Shown: positions 8,917 to 18,479, counted from the stretch's first letter. The stretch is DNA of 35,170 bases from Pseudomonas fluorescens (GCF_018614775.1 NZ_JAGGOF010000027.1:1-35170), one strand, 5' to 3'. The notes: generated by a model not told the origin, from the sequence alone. A program made the numbers and translations.

Positions 8917-10455
8917 TCAGCCTTGGAAACTCGGCAACAGGTTCGCCGTCACCAGCCCGTTCAGGCAACGACTCGCCAACAACTCGCTGGCCGCATTGAT
9001 GTCCGGCGCAAAGAACCGGTCCTTCTCGTAGAACGGCACTTCGGCACGCAGCAGACCGCGGGCCTGTTCCAGTTTCGGCGAAGTCTTCAAGCCGCCGCGC
9101 AGGTCCAGGCCCTGGCAGGCTGCCAGCCATTCCACCGCCAGGATCCCCCGGGTGTTCTCGGCCATTTCCCACAGGCGCTTGCCGGCGGCCGGGGCCATGG
9201 ACACGTGGTCTTCCTGGTTGGCGGAGGTGGGCAGGCTGTCCACCGAATGCGGATGGGACAGCGCCTTGTTTTCGCTCGCCAGGGCGGCGGCGGTGACCTG
9301 GGCGATCATGAAGCCGGAGTTGACCCCGCCATTGCCCACCAGGAACGGCGGCAGCTGCGACATGTGCTTGTCCATCATCAGGGAAATGCGCCGCTCGCTC
9401 AGGGAGCCGATTTCGGCAATCGCCAGGGCCATGTTGTCAGCCGCCATCGCCACCGGTTCGGCGTGGAAGTTGCCACCGGAAATCACGTCGCCCTCGGCGG
9501 CGAATACCAGCGGGTTGTCCGACACGGCGTTGGCTTCGATCACCAGCACCTCGGCGGCCTGGCGGAACTGGGTCAGGCAGGCGCCCATTACTTGCGGCTG
9601 GCAGCGCAGGGAGTACGGGTCCTGGACCTTGTCGCAGTTCTGGTGCGACGCGGAGATTTCGCTGCGCTCGCCCAGCAGGTCGCGGTACGCGGCCGCGGCA
9701 TCGATCTGGCCTTTCTGCCCACGGGCGGCGTGGATGCGCGCATCGAACGGCGAGCGCGAGCCGAGTACCGCTTCCACGGTCAGGCTGCCCAGGGCCAGGG
9801 CGCCAGCGAACAGGTCTTCACCTTCGAACAGGCCGCGCAGGGCAAATGCGGTGGACACCTGGGTACCGTTGAGCAGCGCCAGGCCTTCCTTGGCCGCCAG
9901 GGTCAGCGGTGCGAGACCGGCGACTTTCAAGGCCTCGACGGCCGGCAGCCATTCGCCTTTGTAGCGGGCCTTGCCCTCACCCAGCAGCACCAGGGACATG
10001 TGGGCCAGCGGCGCGAGGTCGCCGGAAGCGCCGACCGAACCCTTGAGTGGGATGTGCGGATACACCTCGGCATTGATCAGGGCGATCAGCGCATCGATCA
10101 CCTGCCGGCGGATACCGGAAAAACCCCGGCTCAGGCTGTTGACCTTGAGCACCATGACCAAGCGCACCAACGCGTCGCTGATTGGCTCGCCCACACCGGC
10201 GGCATGGGACAGCACCAGGGAGCGCTGCAGGTTTTCCAGGTCTTCGCTGGCGATGCGGGTCGAGGCCAGCAGGCCGAAACCGGTGTTGATGCCGTAGGCG
10301 GTGCGGTTCTCGGCGAGGATCTGTTCCACGCAGGCCACGCTGGCTTCGATCTGCGCCGAAGCGCTGGCGTCGAGGCTCAGTGTCACCGGTTGTTGATAGA
10401 TGTCACGCAATTGAGCCAGGCTCAGTTGGCCGGGGATCAAGTTCAAAGCGGTCAT
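8917..10455 (-). CDS. hutH: Histidine ammonia-lyase HutH
   Basis: First step of histidine breakdown: non-oxidative removal of ammonia to give trans-urocanate; a cytoplasmic homotetramer. The 512-aa protein matches the well-studied Pseudomonas histidase closely. The Ala143-Ser144-Gly145 triad in [14 protein letters not shown] makes the MIO electrophile. Other expected active-site residues are present: Tyr54 (AYGINTG), His84 (SHAAG), Asn in LLNGTQ, QDPYSLR with Tyr and Arg, GGNFHAEP and [14 protein letters not shown] lies 6 nt before the ATG. This is very likely the working histidase of the operon; the neighbour at 10583-12106 lacks the MIO triad. Confidence 0.97.
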   Translation of the reverse strand: MTALNLIPGQLSLAQLRDIYQQPVTLSLDASASAQIEASVACVEQILAENRTAYGINTGFGLLASTRIASEDLENLQRSLVLSHAAGVGEPISDALVRLVMVLKVNSLSRGFSGIRRQVIDALIALINAEVYPHIPLKGSVGASGDLAPLAHMSLVLLGEGKARYKGEWLPAVEALKVAGLAPLTLAAKEGLALLNGTQVSTAFALRGLFEGEDLFAGALALGSLTVEAVLGSRSPFDARIHAARGQKGQIDAAAAYRDLLGERSEISASHQNCDKVQDPYSLRCQPQVMGACLTQFRQAAEVLVIEANAVSDNPLVFAAEGDVISGGNFHAEPVAMAADNMALAIAEIGSLSERRISLMMDKHMSQLPPFLVGNGGVNSGFMIAQVTAAALASENKALSHPHSVDSLPTSANQEDHVSMAPAAGKRLWEMAENTRGILAVEWLAACQGLDLRGGLKTSPKLEQARGLLRAEVPFYEKDRFFAPDINAASELLASRCLNGLVTANLLPSFQG

Positions 10456-10582
10456 TTCATGCTCCTTTTGAGAGTTTTTTATTTACCCGCCAGTCGCTCC
10501 GGAATGTTCCGTTATCCGTCACCTTCGCTTTTTGGGCGATGCTTTATGGGCAATAGGTGCCTTGGCACGCTGGCGGTGTTGA
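10456..10582 (-). other. Intergenic leader of hutH with A-rich CA-like motif
   Basis: The 127-bp gap between the two histidase-like genes has no ORF or REP. On the minus strand, about 20 nt before the hutH start, it reads AAATAAAAAA. That run contains AATAAAAA (10476-10483), which fits AANAANAA, the A-rich motif bound by Hfq/Crc in Pseudomonas catabolite repression. The fit is by eye and A-rich runs are common, so this is only a candidate translational control site. Confidence 0.3.
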
Positions 10583-12106
10583 TCAATGCAAATTCGGTAA
10601 TGCGGTGTGCAGCACGTTTGGGTCTTTCAGCAGCGCAGCGGCACGGGCAATGTCCGGCGCCAGCCAGCGGTCCTGGTCGTAGGCTGGAACGTGCTCGCGC
10701 AGCAATTTCCAGGCGACGTCGGTGCCGGCGCCGAAGCGCTGCGCCTTGAGAAACTCAAAGGCCTGGGCCGCCAGCAGGTATTCGATGGCGAGAATCTGCG
10801 TGCAGTTTTCCAGCGCCCGGTGCAGCTTCAAGGCGGCGTTGGTGCCCATGCTCAGGTGGTCCTCCTGCAAGCCTGACGTGACGAAATTATCCAGCACCGC
10901 CGGTTGCGCCAGTTGGCGATTTTCCGCACACAGCGACGCCGCGACGTATTGCACGATCATCATCCCCGAGTTCACCCCGGGATCGGCAACCAGGAAAGCC
11001 GGCAGGCCGCTGACGTGCGGGTTGATCAGCCGGTCGAGACGACGCTCGGCGATGGAGCCGATCTCGGCCATGGCAATCGCCAGCAGATCGGCGGCCATGG
11101 CCACCGACTGGCCGTGGGGATTGGCCTGGGACATGACCCGGAAATTATCCGGTGTACCCAGCAGCAGCGGGTTATCGGTGGCGGCGTTGAGTTCGGTTTC
11201 GATCTGCTGCCGTGCGTGCGCCAATTGATCGCGAGCGGCCCCGTGCACCTGGGGAATCGAACGAATGCTCAAGGCATCCTGGGTACGAATGCCCAGGCTT
11301 GCGGCAATTACTTCACTGCCGTCGAGCAAGGCCCGCAGGTTGGTTCCGACCTGCTGCATGCCGGGGTGCGGCTTGAGGGCGATGATCTCGGCGTCGAACG
11401 CGGCGATCTGCCCGCGCTGGGCTTCGAAGCTCATGGCGCCGATCACGTCGGCCCATTGCACCAGCCGCGTTGCATCGGCCAGGGCCAGGCAACTGAGACC
11501 GGTCATGCACGGCGTGCCGTTGACCAGGCACAAGCCGTCTTTCGCCCCCAGTTGCACCGGTTGCAAGCCCTCGGCGGCCAGGGCCTGTTGCGCCGCAACG
11601 ATTTGCCCGCGATAGCTGACCTGGCCGACACCCAGCAGCGCAATGCTGATGTGGGCCATGTGGGTCAGGTAACCCACCGAACCCTGGGACGGCACTTGCG
11701 GGGTGATGCCGCGATTGAGCAGCGCCAGCAGCGCTTCGACCACCCGACGATGAATGCCGGACTTGCCCTGGCTGTAGTTGAGGATGGCCGCGCAAAGAAT
11801 CGCCCGGGTCTGTTCGTCAGACAACGGGGCGCCCACGCCACAGGCATGGCTGAGCAGGGTATTGCGCGACAGTTGGCTGAGTTGTTCGTCCTTCAGCGAA
11901 ACATTGCACAAGGCCCCCAGGCCGGTGTTGACGCCATAGGCACGCTCGCCGCTCTCGACAATACGCTGCACGATGGCCTGGGCATTGTCGATCCGCGCCC
12001 AGGCCTGGGCCGACAGCTCAAGCGTAGCGCCGAAGCGGGCGACGGCGACCACGTCCTGCCAATGCAACGGGGCGTCGTCGATGATGATTTTTTCAGCCTG
12101 GGACAT
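10583..12106 (-). CDS. HutH-like aromatic amino acid lyase paralogue lacking the MIO triad
   Basis: Full-length (507 aa) member of the HAL/PAL family, directly upstream of hutH in the operon. The start at 12106 (MSQAEK) is chosen because GAGG stands 6 nt upstream. Overall family features remain: AYGVNTGLG (Tyr57), SHACG (His87), LVNGTP, LQEDHLSM. The MIO segment, however, reads GSVGYLTHMAH (142-152) where HutH has [14 protein letters not shown]: Ala-Ser-Gly is gone and the loop is three residues shorter. QDPYSLR is QDALSIR, so the catalytic Tyr is Leu, and GGNFHAEP is QANPHGQS. Without Ala-Ser-Gly the cofactor cannot form, so normal lyase activity is unlikely. The frame is intact and composition is like its neighbours, so it is not a decayed pseudogene. 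It may be a pseudoenzyme or regulator; function unknown. Databases may name it HutH or HutH1. Confidence 0.88.
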   Translation of the reverse strand: MSQAEKIIIDDAPLHWQDVVAVARFGATLELSAQAWARIDNAQAIVQRIVESGERAYGVNTGLGALCNVSLKDEQLSQLSRNTLLSHACGVGAPLSDEQTRAILCAAILNYSQGKSGIHRRVVEALLALLNRGITPQVPSQGSVGYLTHMAHISIALLGVGQVSYRGQIVAAQQALAAEGLQPVQLGAKDGLCLVNGTPCMTGLSCLALADATRLVQWADVIGAMSFEAQRGQIAAFDAEIIALKPHPGMQQVGTNLRALLDGSEVIAASLGIRTQDALSIRSIPQVHGAARDQLAHARQQIETELNAATDNPLLLGTPDNFRVMSQANPHGQSVAMAADLLAIAMAEIGSIAERRLDRLINPHVSGLPAFLVADPGVNSGMMIVQYVAASLCAENRQLAQPAVLDNFVTSGLQEDHLSMGTNAALKLHRALENCTQILAIEYLLAAQAFEFLKAQRFGAGTDVAWKLLREHVPAYDQDRWLAPDIARAAALLKDPNVLHTALPNLH

Positions 12107-12155
12107 TGTTGACCTCATGGGTACATCCTGAACATTGATGCAGCTTTACCGACGC

Positions 12156-12222
12156 CATCGCGAGCAGGCTCGCTCCCACATTGGAATGCGATCACCTGTG
12201 GGAGCGAGCCTGCTCGCGATGA
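12156..12222. repeat. REP pair inside the hut operon (hutV / hutH-like junction)
   Basis: Inverted pair of the CGAGCCTGCTCGCGA subtype: ATCGCGAGCAGGCTCGCTCC (about 12157-12176) and its inverse TGTGGGAGCGAGCCTGCTCG (about 12197-12216), with a short spacer. It lies between the hutV stop and the next start, within one transcription unit, where such stems may affect mRNA stability. Confidence 0.88.
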
Positions 12223-12247
12223 GGCCTGTCCAACCACCACAAATCCC

Positions 12248-13078
12248 TCAAACCACCGCCGCCCGCCGCTGCACGAACCGGTCGACATATTCATCCGCCG
12301 GCGAATGCAGAATCTCCCGGGGCGTGCCGACCTGGATCAGCTTGCCGTCCTTGAGAATCGCGATGCGGTTGCCGATGCGCACGGCCTCGTCGAGGTCGTG
12401 GGTGATGAACACGATGGTCTTGTGCAGGGTCTTTTGCAGCTCCAGCAACTGGTCCTGCATTTCGGCGCGGATCAGCGGGTCGAGGGCGCTGAAGGCTTCG
12501 TCCATGAGGATGATGTCGGTGTCCGCCGCCAGGGCCCGGGCCAAGCCCACGCGCTGGCGCATGCCGCCGGAGAGTTGGTGCGGGTATTTGTTCTCGTATC
12601 CCTTCAGGCCCACGGTGTTGATCCAGTGCAGCGCCCGCTCGCTGCACACCTGTTTGCTCTCGCCACGCACTTTCAAGCCGTAGGCGACGTTGTCCAGCAC
12701 ACTCTTGTGGGGCAACAGGCCGAAGCTCTGGAACACCATGCTGATCTTGTGCCGACGAAACTCGCGCAGGGCGTCCATGTCCAGTTGCAGGATGTCTTCG
12801 CCGTCCACCAGGATCGCGCCGCTGGTAGGGTCGATCAACCGGTTGAAGTGCCGCACCAGGGTGGATTTGCCCGAGCCGGACAGGCCCATGATCACAAAGA
12901 TCTCACCGGTGCCGATGCTCAGCGACAGGTCATTCACACCGACCACGCAACCGGTTTCGGCCAGCACCTGGTCCTTGGTCTTGTTCTGGCGGATCAGGTC
13001 CAGAGCGTCCTTGGACCGGTTGCCGAAAATCTTGTAGACGTTCTTGACTTCGATCTTGCTGATGGCTGCGTTGTTCAT
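12248..13078 (-). CDS. hutV: ABC transporter ATP-binding protein HutV
   Basis: ATPase of a ProU/Opu-type importer, probably for histidine given its place in the hut operon. The 276-aa protein has Walker [10 protein letters not shown] (65-73), the signature LSGGMRQR, Walker [13 protein letters not shown] and the H-loop FITHDLDEA. It resembles ProV but lacks the C-terminal CBS domains that serve ionic-strength sensing in osmoprotectant transporters, which fits a catabolic role. The ATG overlaps the hutW stop (ATGA, 13075-13078). Substrate is inferred from context; HutXWV systems described in Sinorhizobium also handle proline and betaines. Confidence 0.93.
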   Translation of the reverse strand: MNNAAISKIEVKNVYKIFGNRSKDALDLIRQNKTKDQVLAETGCVVGVNDLSLSIGTGEIFVIMGLSGSGKSTLVRHFNRLIDPTSGAILVDGEDILQLDMDALREFRRHKISMVFQSFGLLPHKSVLDNVAYGLKVRGESKQVCSERALHWINTVGLKGYENKYPHQLSGGMRQRVGLARALAADTDIILMDEAFSALDPLIRAEMQDQLLELQKTLHKTIVFITHDLDEAVRIGNRIAILKDGKLIQVGTPREILHSPADEYVDRFVQRRAAVV

Positions 13079-13926
13079 TTGCTCACCTCATGCCGAGGGC
13101 GACCATAGGCCTGGGTAATGCGGTCGATGACCACGGCGAGAATCACAATCGCCAACCCGGCTTCCAGGCCGCGTCCGACGTTGAGGGTCTGGATGCCCAC
13201 CAATACATCTTCGCCCAGACCACGGGCACCGATCATCGAGGCAATGACCACCATCGACAGGGCCATCATGGTGGTCTGGTTGATCCCGGCCATGATGCTC
13301 GGCAGGGCCAGGGGCAGTTGCACGCCGAACAGCTGTTGCCAGCGGTTGGCGCCGAAAGCGTTGATGGCTTCCATGACTTCGCCGTCCACCTGGCGGATGC
13401 CCAGGTCGGTCAGGCGAATCAGCGGTGGTGCCGCGTAGATCACCGTGGCGAAGATCGCCGGGACCTTGCCCAGGCCGAACAGCATCAACACCGGAATCAG
13501 GTACACGAAGCTCGGCATGGTCTGCATGATGTCCAGCAACGGCATCAGCACCGAACGCAGGCGATTGCTGCGCGCCGAGAGAATGCCCAGGGGAATGCCG
13601 ATCAACACCGAGATCAGCGTGGCGACCAGCATCAGCGCGAGGGTCTGCATCAGTTTGTCCCACAGGCCCACCGCGCCCACCAGGAACAGCAGGCCGACGA
13701 TCACCGCAGTGGTCACGACCTTGCGGGTGGCGTGCCAGGCAACGCCGCCGACGATGGCCAGCATCAACCACCAGGGCGCCATGCGCAGCAGGCCTTCGAG
13801 GTTGACGATGGCCCACAGCAGGGTGTCGGAGATCTGCCGGAACACATCGCCATAATTCGTCACCAGCGCGTCGACCCAACCGTTGACCCAGTCGGCGATG
13901 GAAAAGGTAAAGCTTTCGGGAAACAT
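13075..13926 (-). CDS. hutW: ABC transporter permease HutW
   Basis: Inner-membrane permease of 283 aa, family ProW/OpuAB (BPD_transp_1). Several hydrophobic segments are visible, starting near residue 52 ([15 protein letters not shown]). The conserved cytoplasmic EAA-type loop reads [31 protein letters not shown] single permease gene implies a homodimer. It overlaps hutV by 4 nt and follows hutX by 71 nt, so the three make a complete importer: binding protein, permease, ATPase. Confidence 0.94.
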   Translation of the reverse strand: MFPESFTFSIADWVNGWVDALVTNYGDVFRQISDTLLWAIVNLEGLLRMAPWWLMLAIVGGVAWHATRKVVTTAVIVGLLFLVGAVGLWDKLMQTLALMLVATLISVLIGIPLGILSARSNRLRSVLMPLLDIMQTMPSFVYLIPVLMLFGLGKVPAIFATVIYAAPPLIRLTDLGIRQVDGEVMEAINAFGANRWQQLFGVQLPLALPSIMAGINQTTMMALSMVVIASMIGARGLGEDVLVGIQTLNVGRGLEAGLAIVILAVVIDRITQAYGRPRHEVSK

Positions 13927-13997
13927 AAGAGGCTCTCGATCAGGGGGATGCGGTGAATGTCCCGGCCAGCCCCACGGTTGGCCGGGAAGGATTCGAC

Positions 13998-14966
13998 CTA
14001 CAGAGCCGCGTCGATTTTCTTGGCCGCGTCTTCACTGACCCAGGCGTGCCAGACTTCAGGATGTTCCTTCAGGAAGATCTTCGCCAGTTTTGGCGATTCG
14101 ATGCGTTCCTTGGCCATGCGCCCGAGGTTCTGGTTGAGGATATCGATAGGCAGGTTGACCTTTTCCAACACGGCCACCAGCTCCGGCGCTTCATCGTGGA
14201 AGGTCTTGGACAGGCCAACCTTGATGCTCACGCTTTTATCCACACCCGGTTTTTCCTCCAGCTTGACCAGGTCCACCTGGCCCATCAGCGGCGTTGGCGA
14301 CCAGTAGTAGAACAGGATCGGCTCGCCACGCTTGTAGCTCGACAACACGGCCGCATCCAGCGCCGGGCCAGTGCCTGGACGGAAGTTGGTGTAGGTTTTT
14401 TCCAGGCCATAGCTCTTCAGCATTTCGCTGTTGTCCAGCTCACAGGTCCAACCGGCCGGGCAGTTGTAGAAGCGGCCCTTGGACGGTTCTTCCGGGTCCT
14501 TGAACACGGCGGCGTACTGGCCCAGGTCGGCAATGTTCTTCAGGCCCGGAGCCTTGGCTTCGAGCTTGCGCTTGGCATCACCTTCCACCACGTAGCGCGG
14601 CACGTACCAGCCCTCGATGGCCCCCACCACCGGTGCGCCAACGCCGACCACCTTGCCGGCCTTCTCGGCCTTGTTCCAGACTTCACTGCGACCGACCCAC
14701 TCTTCGGCGAACACCTGGATGTCGTTGCTGCTCAGGGCGTTTTCCATGGTGATGGAATTGCCTGGCAGGCTGTCGGTCTTGCAGTCGTAGCCTTTTTCCA
14801 ATACCACTTGCAGGACGTCGGTCAGCAGCATGCCACTTTCCCAGTTCAGGCCGGCGAATTTCACCGGTTTGCCCGACTCGCACCAACCCGCCGCTTGCGT
14901 GGCGCCGGCACTGGCCAGCAGGCCCATGGAAAGCAACGTGGTCAGCAGGGTCTTGTTCGATTTCAT
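13998..14966 (-). CDS. hutX: Periplasmic substrate-binding protein HutX
   Basis: Solute-binding protein of the OpuAC/ProX-like class, 322 aa, with a clear Sec signal peptide (MKSNKTLLTTLLSMGLLASA, cleavage near ATQAA). Family features include LNWESGMLLTDVLQVVLEKGYDC and WVGRSEVWNKAE. Several aromatic residues (GWYVPRYVV, ILFYYWSPTPL) could form the ligand box. Cys pairs (GWCESG with YDCK; NCPAGWTC) may form disulfides in the periplasm. It is upstream of its permease and ATPase. Histidine is the expected ligand from gene context; betaine or proline binding cannot be excluded from sequence. Confidence 0.92.
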   Translation of the reverse strand: MKSNKTLLTTLLSMGLLASAGATQAAGWCESGKPVKFAGLNWESGMLLTDVLQVVLEKGYDCKTDSLPGNSITMENALSSNDIQVFAEEWVGRSEVWNKAEKAGKVVGVGAPVVGAIEGWYVPRYVVEGDAKRKLEAKAPGLKNIADLGQYAAVFKDPEEPSKGRFYNCPAGWTCELDNSEMLKSYGLEKTYTNFRPGTGPALDAAVLSSYKRGEPILFYYWSPTPLMGQVDLVKLEEKPGVDKSVSIKVGLSKTFHDEAPELVAVLEKVNLPIDILNQNLGRMAKERIESPKLAKIFLKEHPEVWHAWVSEDAAKKIDAAL

Positions 14967-15036
14967 TGTGTGACGCTCCTAATCATCTGAGTTGGCTTAC
15001 GGCAGTCAAGAGGCATCCAGCCCTGTCAACGTCCCA

Positions 15037-16503
15037 TCAGACCGCTTGGATGCGGCCCGCCCTGCTCGGTTGTGCGTCAACCGCGTCCTGCTCGACCGGC
15101 AGGATCAATTGATCGGGTACAGCGCTGTGCCACTTCTTGGCGGCGACGTAGTACAGCGTCGCCGGAACCACCAGGCCGATGATCCACGAGATATCCACGT
15201 CACCCATCGCCGCCACCAGCGGACCGGTAAAGAACTTGGTGGAGATGAACGGCAACTGAACCAGTACACCGAATGCATAAACGCTGATCCCGAGCACCTT
15301 CCAACGACCGTAGCGACCGTTCGGGTCGGCCAGGGCCGGCACGTCATAGCGTTCGCGAGTGATGCAGTAGTAATCCACCAGGTTGATCGCGCTCCAGGGT
15401 GTAAAGAACGCCAGCAGGAACAGGATGAAAGACTTGAACGCACCGAGGAACGAGTGCTGGCCGAGCAGCGCGATCAGGGTCGCCGCGCCGACAATGACCA
15501 GCACGAAGACCAGCCGCTGCAAACGCGTTACGTTCAGGTGACCACGGAACCCGCTGATGATGGTCGCGATGCACATGAAGCTGCCGTAGGAGTTCAGCGT
15601 CGAAATGGTGACCTTGCCGAACGCGATGCTGAAGTACAGCAGCGCCGCGGTGGCGCCGGTTCCCCCCAGGCCTACGATGTAGGCCACTTCGTGACCGGCG
15701 AACTGCCCGTTGGCCGAGGCGGCGGCAAACACGCCAAGGATCATCGCCACCTGTGCGCCGATGACGGAACCTGCGCCTGCGGCAAAAAAGGTTTTCACCG
15801 AGGACGTCTTGCTCGGCAGGTAACGCGAATAGTCAGCCACGTAGGGGCCGAAGGCGATCTGCCAGGAGGCCGCGAGCGACACCGCCAGCAGGAAGCTGCT
15901 CCAGCTGAAATGGCGGATTTGCAGGAGTGCGCCCATGTCCACCTGGCTGATCAGGCGAGCGAACAGGTAAACGAAGGCAATCACGCCAATGACGCTGGCG
16001 ACACGGCCAATGAAGTGGATCACCCGATAACCGAGCACCGTGACCAGCACGATGACACTGGCGAAAATCAGGATGCCGACGCTGTCGCTGACGCCAAACA
16101 ACTGGCCCAGCGCCTGGCCGGAAAGTACCGTTCCCGTTGCGGTGAAACCCAGGTACATCAGGCACACCAGCACGATCGGGATGGCCGCGCCGTATACACC
16201 AAATTGCACCCGGCTGGAGATCATCTGCGGCAGGCCCAGTTTGGGGCCTTGCGCGGCATGCAGCGCCATGACGCCACCGCCGAGCAGTTGCCCGATCAGC
16301 AGACCGATCAACGACCAGAACACATCCCCGCCCAACACCACCGCCAGCGCGCCGGTGACAATTGCGGTGATCTGCAGGTTCGCCCCCATCCAGAGGGTGA
16401 ACTGACTCAACAGCCGGCCATGCCTCTCCGCTTCCGGGATGTAGTCGATCGAACGTTTCTCGATCAACGGCTTGCTGCTTGCACGCGTGCTACTGATGGC
16501 CAT
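15037..16503 (-). CDS. hutT: NCS1-family permease, probable urocanate transporter HutT
   Basis: A 488-aa membrane protein with about 12 hydrophobic segments, of the purine-cytosine permease (NCS1) family; the fingerprint PYVADYSRYLP is typical. It lies between hutU and hutX in the same direction. In P. fluorescens SBW25 the permease at a comparable place was, as I recall, shown to carry urocanate (HutTu). By position and family I infer urocanate uptake here; cytosine or allantoin type substrates are the alternative suggested by family alone. It starts at an ATG 147 nt after hutU, a gap occupied largely by a REP pair. Confidence 0.85.
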   Translation of the reverse strand: MAISSTRASSKPLIEKRSIDYIPEAERHGRLLSQFTLWMGANLQITAIVTGALAVVLGGDVFWSLIGLLIGQLLGGGVMALHAAQGPKLGLPQMISSRVQFGVYGAAIPIVLVCLMYLGFTATGTVLSGQALGQLFGVSDSVGILIFASVIVLVTVLGYRVIHFIGRVASVIGVIAFVYLFARLISQVDMGALLQIRHFSWSSFLLAVSLAASWQIAFGPYVADYSRYLPSKTSSVKTFFAAGAGSVIGAQVAMILGVFAAASANGQFAGHEVAYIVGLGGTGATAALLYFSIAFGKVTISTLNSYGSFMCIATIISGFRGHLNVTRLQRLVFVLVIVGAATLIALLGQHSFLGAFKSFILFLLAFFTPWSAINLVDYYCITRERYDVPALADPNGRYGRWKVLGISVYAFGVLVQLPFISTKFFTGPLVAAMGDVDISWIIGLVVPATLYYVAAKKWHSAVPDQLILPVEQDAVDAQPSRAGRIQAV

Positions 16504-16552
16504 GGTTCAACCTCTGTGGATTGTTCTGATAGTGACTCTGATGCCGCTCTTC

Positions 16553-16642
16553 TGTGGGAGCGAGCCTGCTCGCGATAGCGATCTGTCGGCCGACGCCTGT
16601 GTCGAATGTGCCGACGCCATCGCGAGCAGGCTCGCTCCCACA
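16553..16642. repeat. REP pair inside the hut operon (hutU / hutT junction)
   Basis: Inverted pair beginning TGTGGGAGCGAGCCTGCTCG and ending with its inverse GCGAGCAGGCTCGCTCCCAC. The spacer carries a further dyad with CGGC and GCCG. It ends 9 nt from the hutU stop codon and separates the first gene of the operon from the transport genes. Confidence 0.88.
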
Positions 16643-16650
16643 AGGGGTTT

Positions 16651-18342
16651 TTATGACTTGCCGGTGATCATCGGCAGGTTCAGCCCCTGTTCCTTGGCGC
16701 AGTCGATCGCGATCTGGTAACCCGCATCGGCATGCCGCATCACACCCGTAGCCGGGTCGTTGTGCAGCACGCGGGCAATCCGCTCAGCCGCTTCGTCGGT
16801 ACCGTCACAGACAATCACCATGCCCGAGTGCTGGGAGAAGCCCATGCCGACGCCGCCACCGTGGTGCAGCGAGACCCAGGTCGCGCCGCTGGCGGTGTTG
16901 AGCAAGGCGTTGAGCAGCGGCCAGTCGGAGACAGCGTCGGAGCCGTCCTGCATGGATTCGGTTTCACGGTTAGGGCTGGCGACCGAGCCGGAGTCGAGGT
17001 GGTCGCGGCCAATCACGATCGGCGCGGACAGTTCGCCGCTGCGCACCATTTCGTTGAATGCCAGGCCCAACTTGGCCCGCTGACCCAGGCCGACCCAGCA
17101 GATACGCGCCGGCAAACCCTGGAAGCTGATGCGTTCGCGCGCCATGTCCAGCCAGTTGTGCAGGTGGGCGTCGTCGGGGATCAGTTTCTTGACCTTGGCG
17201 TCGGTCTTGTAGATGTCCTGCGGGTCACCCGACAGTGCAGCCCAGCGGAACGGGCCGACGCCGCGGCAGAACAGCGGACGGATATAGGCCGGTACGAAAC
17301 CCGGGAAGTCGAAGGCATTCTCGACGCCTTCTTCCTGGGCCATCTGGCGGATGTTGTTGCCGTAGTCGAAGGTCGGCACGCCCATCTTCTGGAAGTCCAG
17401 CATGGCTTTGACGTGGACGGCCATCGATTGCTTGGCGGCTTTCACCACAGCGGCCGGTTCGGTCTTGGCGCGGGCGCGGTATTCGTCCCAGGTCCAGCCG
17501 GCCGGCAGGTAACCGTTGAGTGGGTCGTGGGCGCTGGTCTGGTCGGTGACCATGTCCGGGCGCACACCGCGGCGGACCATTTCCGGGAGGATTTCGGCGG
17601 CGTTGCCACACAGCGCGATGGAAATGGCCTTGCCTTCGGCGGTGTATTTCTCGATACGGGCCAGGGCGTCGTCGAGGTCAGTGGCCTGCTCGTCGACGTA
17701 GCGGGTCTTGAGACGGAAATCGATGCTGACCTGCTGGCACTCGATGTTCAGCGAGCAAGCGCCGGCCAGGGTCGCGGCCAACGGTTGCGCGCCACCCATG
17801 CCGCCGAGGCCGGCGGTCAGGACCCAACGGCCCTTGAGGTTGGAGTCGTAATGCTGGCGACCGGCTTCGACGAAGGTTTCGTAGGTGCCCTGGACGATGC
17901 CCTGGCTGCCGATGTAGATCCAACTGCCGGCGGTCATCTGGCCGTACATGGCCAGGCCCTTGGCGTCGAGTTCGTTGAAATGCTCCCAGGTCGCCCAGTG
18001 CGGCACGAGGTTGGAGTTGGCGATCAGCACGCGCGGGGCATTGCTGTGGGTCTTGAACACGCCCACCGGTTTGCCGGATTGCACCAGCAAGGTTTCGTCG
18101 TCATTCAGGTTGGTGAGGCTTTCGACGATCTTGTCGTAGCACTCCCAGTTGCGCGCCGCGCGGCCGATGCCACCGTAGACCACCAGCTCCTTGGGGTTCT
18201 CGGCCACTTCCGGGTCGAGGTTGTTCATCAGCATGCGCAGCGGCGCTTCAGTCAGCCAGCTCTTGGCGGTCAGCGTGTTGCCGCGAGGCGCGCGAATTTC
18301 AACGTCACGGTATTTTTCAGGTTTGTGGGTAGCGTTGGTCAC
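16651..18342 (-). CDS. hutU: Urocanate hydratase HutU
   Basis: Second step of the pathway: urocanate plus water to 4-imidazolone-5-propionate, using tightly bound NAD+ as electrophile; cytoplasmic. The 563-aa length and the block [19 protein letters not shown] near the N-terminus are typical of urocanase. So are the NAD-binding region around [12 protein letters not shown] and the loop [16 protein letters not shown]. It starts with GTG, with GAGGAG 8 nt upstream. It is the first gene of the long minus-strand operon, behind a sigma-54-type promoter and a HutC operator. Urocanate, its substrate, is the known inducer that releases HutC. Confidence 0.97.
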   Translation of the reverse strand: MTNATHKPEKYRDVEIRAPRGNTLTAKSWLTEAPLRMLMNNLDPEVAENPKELVVYGGIGRAARNWECYDKIVESLTNLNDDETLLVQSGKPVGVFKTHSNAPRVLIANSNLVPHWATWEHFNELDAKGLAMYGQMTAGSWIYIGSQGIVQGTYETFVEAGRQHYDSNLKGRWVLTAGLGGMGGAQPLAATLAGACSLNIECQQVSIDFRLKTRYVDEQATDLDDALARIEKYTAEGKAISIALCGNAAEILPEMVRRGVRPDMVTDQTSAHDPLNGYLPAGWTWDEYRARAKTEPAAVVKAAKQSMAVHVKAMLDFQKMGVPTFDYGNNIRQMAQEEGVENAFDFPGFVPAYIRPLFCRGVGPFRWAALSGDPQDIYKTDAKVKKLIPDDAHLHNWLDMARERISFQGLPARICWVGLGQRAKLGLAFNEMVRSGELSAPIVIGRDHLDSGSVASPNRETESMQDGSDAVSDWPLLNALLNTASGATWVSLHHGGGVGMGFSQHSGMVIVCDGTDEAAERIARVLHNDPATGVMRHADAGYQIAIDCAKEQGLNLPMITGKS

Positions 18343-18444
18343 AGCAAAAACTCCTCAGCGATCAATCCAGACCAGCCCGGACAGTGGGCAGCGATTTAGC
18401 GAACGTTGCGTTGAATGTCGATGACTCATACGCATACGTCTTTA

Positions 18445-18458
18445 CTTGTATGTACAAG
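18445..18458. promoter_or_regulatory. HutC operator at the hutU promoter
   Basis: The 14-bp palindrome CTTGTATGTACAAG contains TGTA-TG-TACA, matching the HutC site TGTA-N2-TACA as I recall it. It begins about 6 nt past the -12 element of the hutU promoter, so a bound repressor would cover the transcription start. Urocanate is expected to release it. Confidence 0.85.
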
Positions 18459-18462
18459 CATA

Positions 18463-18479
18463 TGCAATCAAGCGGCCAA
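18463..18479 (-). promoter_or_regulatory. Sigma-54 promoter of hutU
   Basis: The minus strand reads TTGGCCGCTTGATTGCA. GG and GC are separated by exactly 10 nt, as the -24/-12 consensus TGGCAC-N5-TTGCA requires. The -12 half is perfect and the -24 half keeps TTGGC. Predicted start near 18453, about 110 nt before the hutU GTG. In Pseudomonas, hut expression depends on RpoN with CbrB or NtrC as activator. Confidence 0.75.

Noticed and set aside
8786..9172. Short open frames across the 111-bp palindrome between hutH and hutI
   Set aside because: They arise from reading through the repeat and into hutH antisense; the peptide is made of repeat-derived residues.
10583..12106. Reading the HutH-like gene as a pseudogene
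   Set aside because: The frame is intact over the full family length, with a proper ribosome site and conserved residues outside the active site. The changes look selective rather than decayed.
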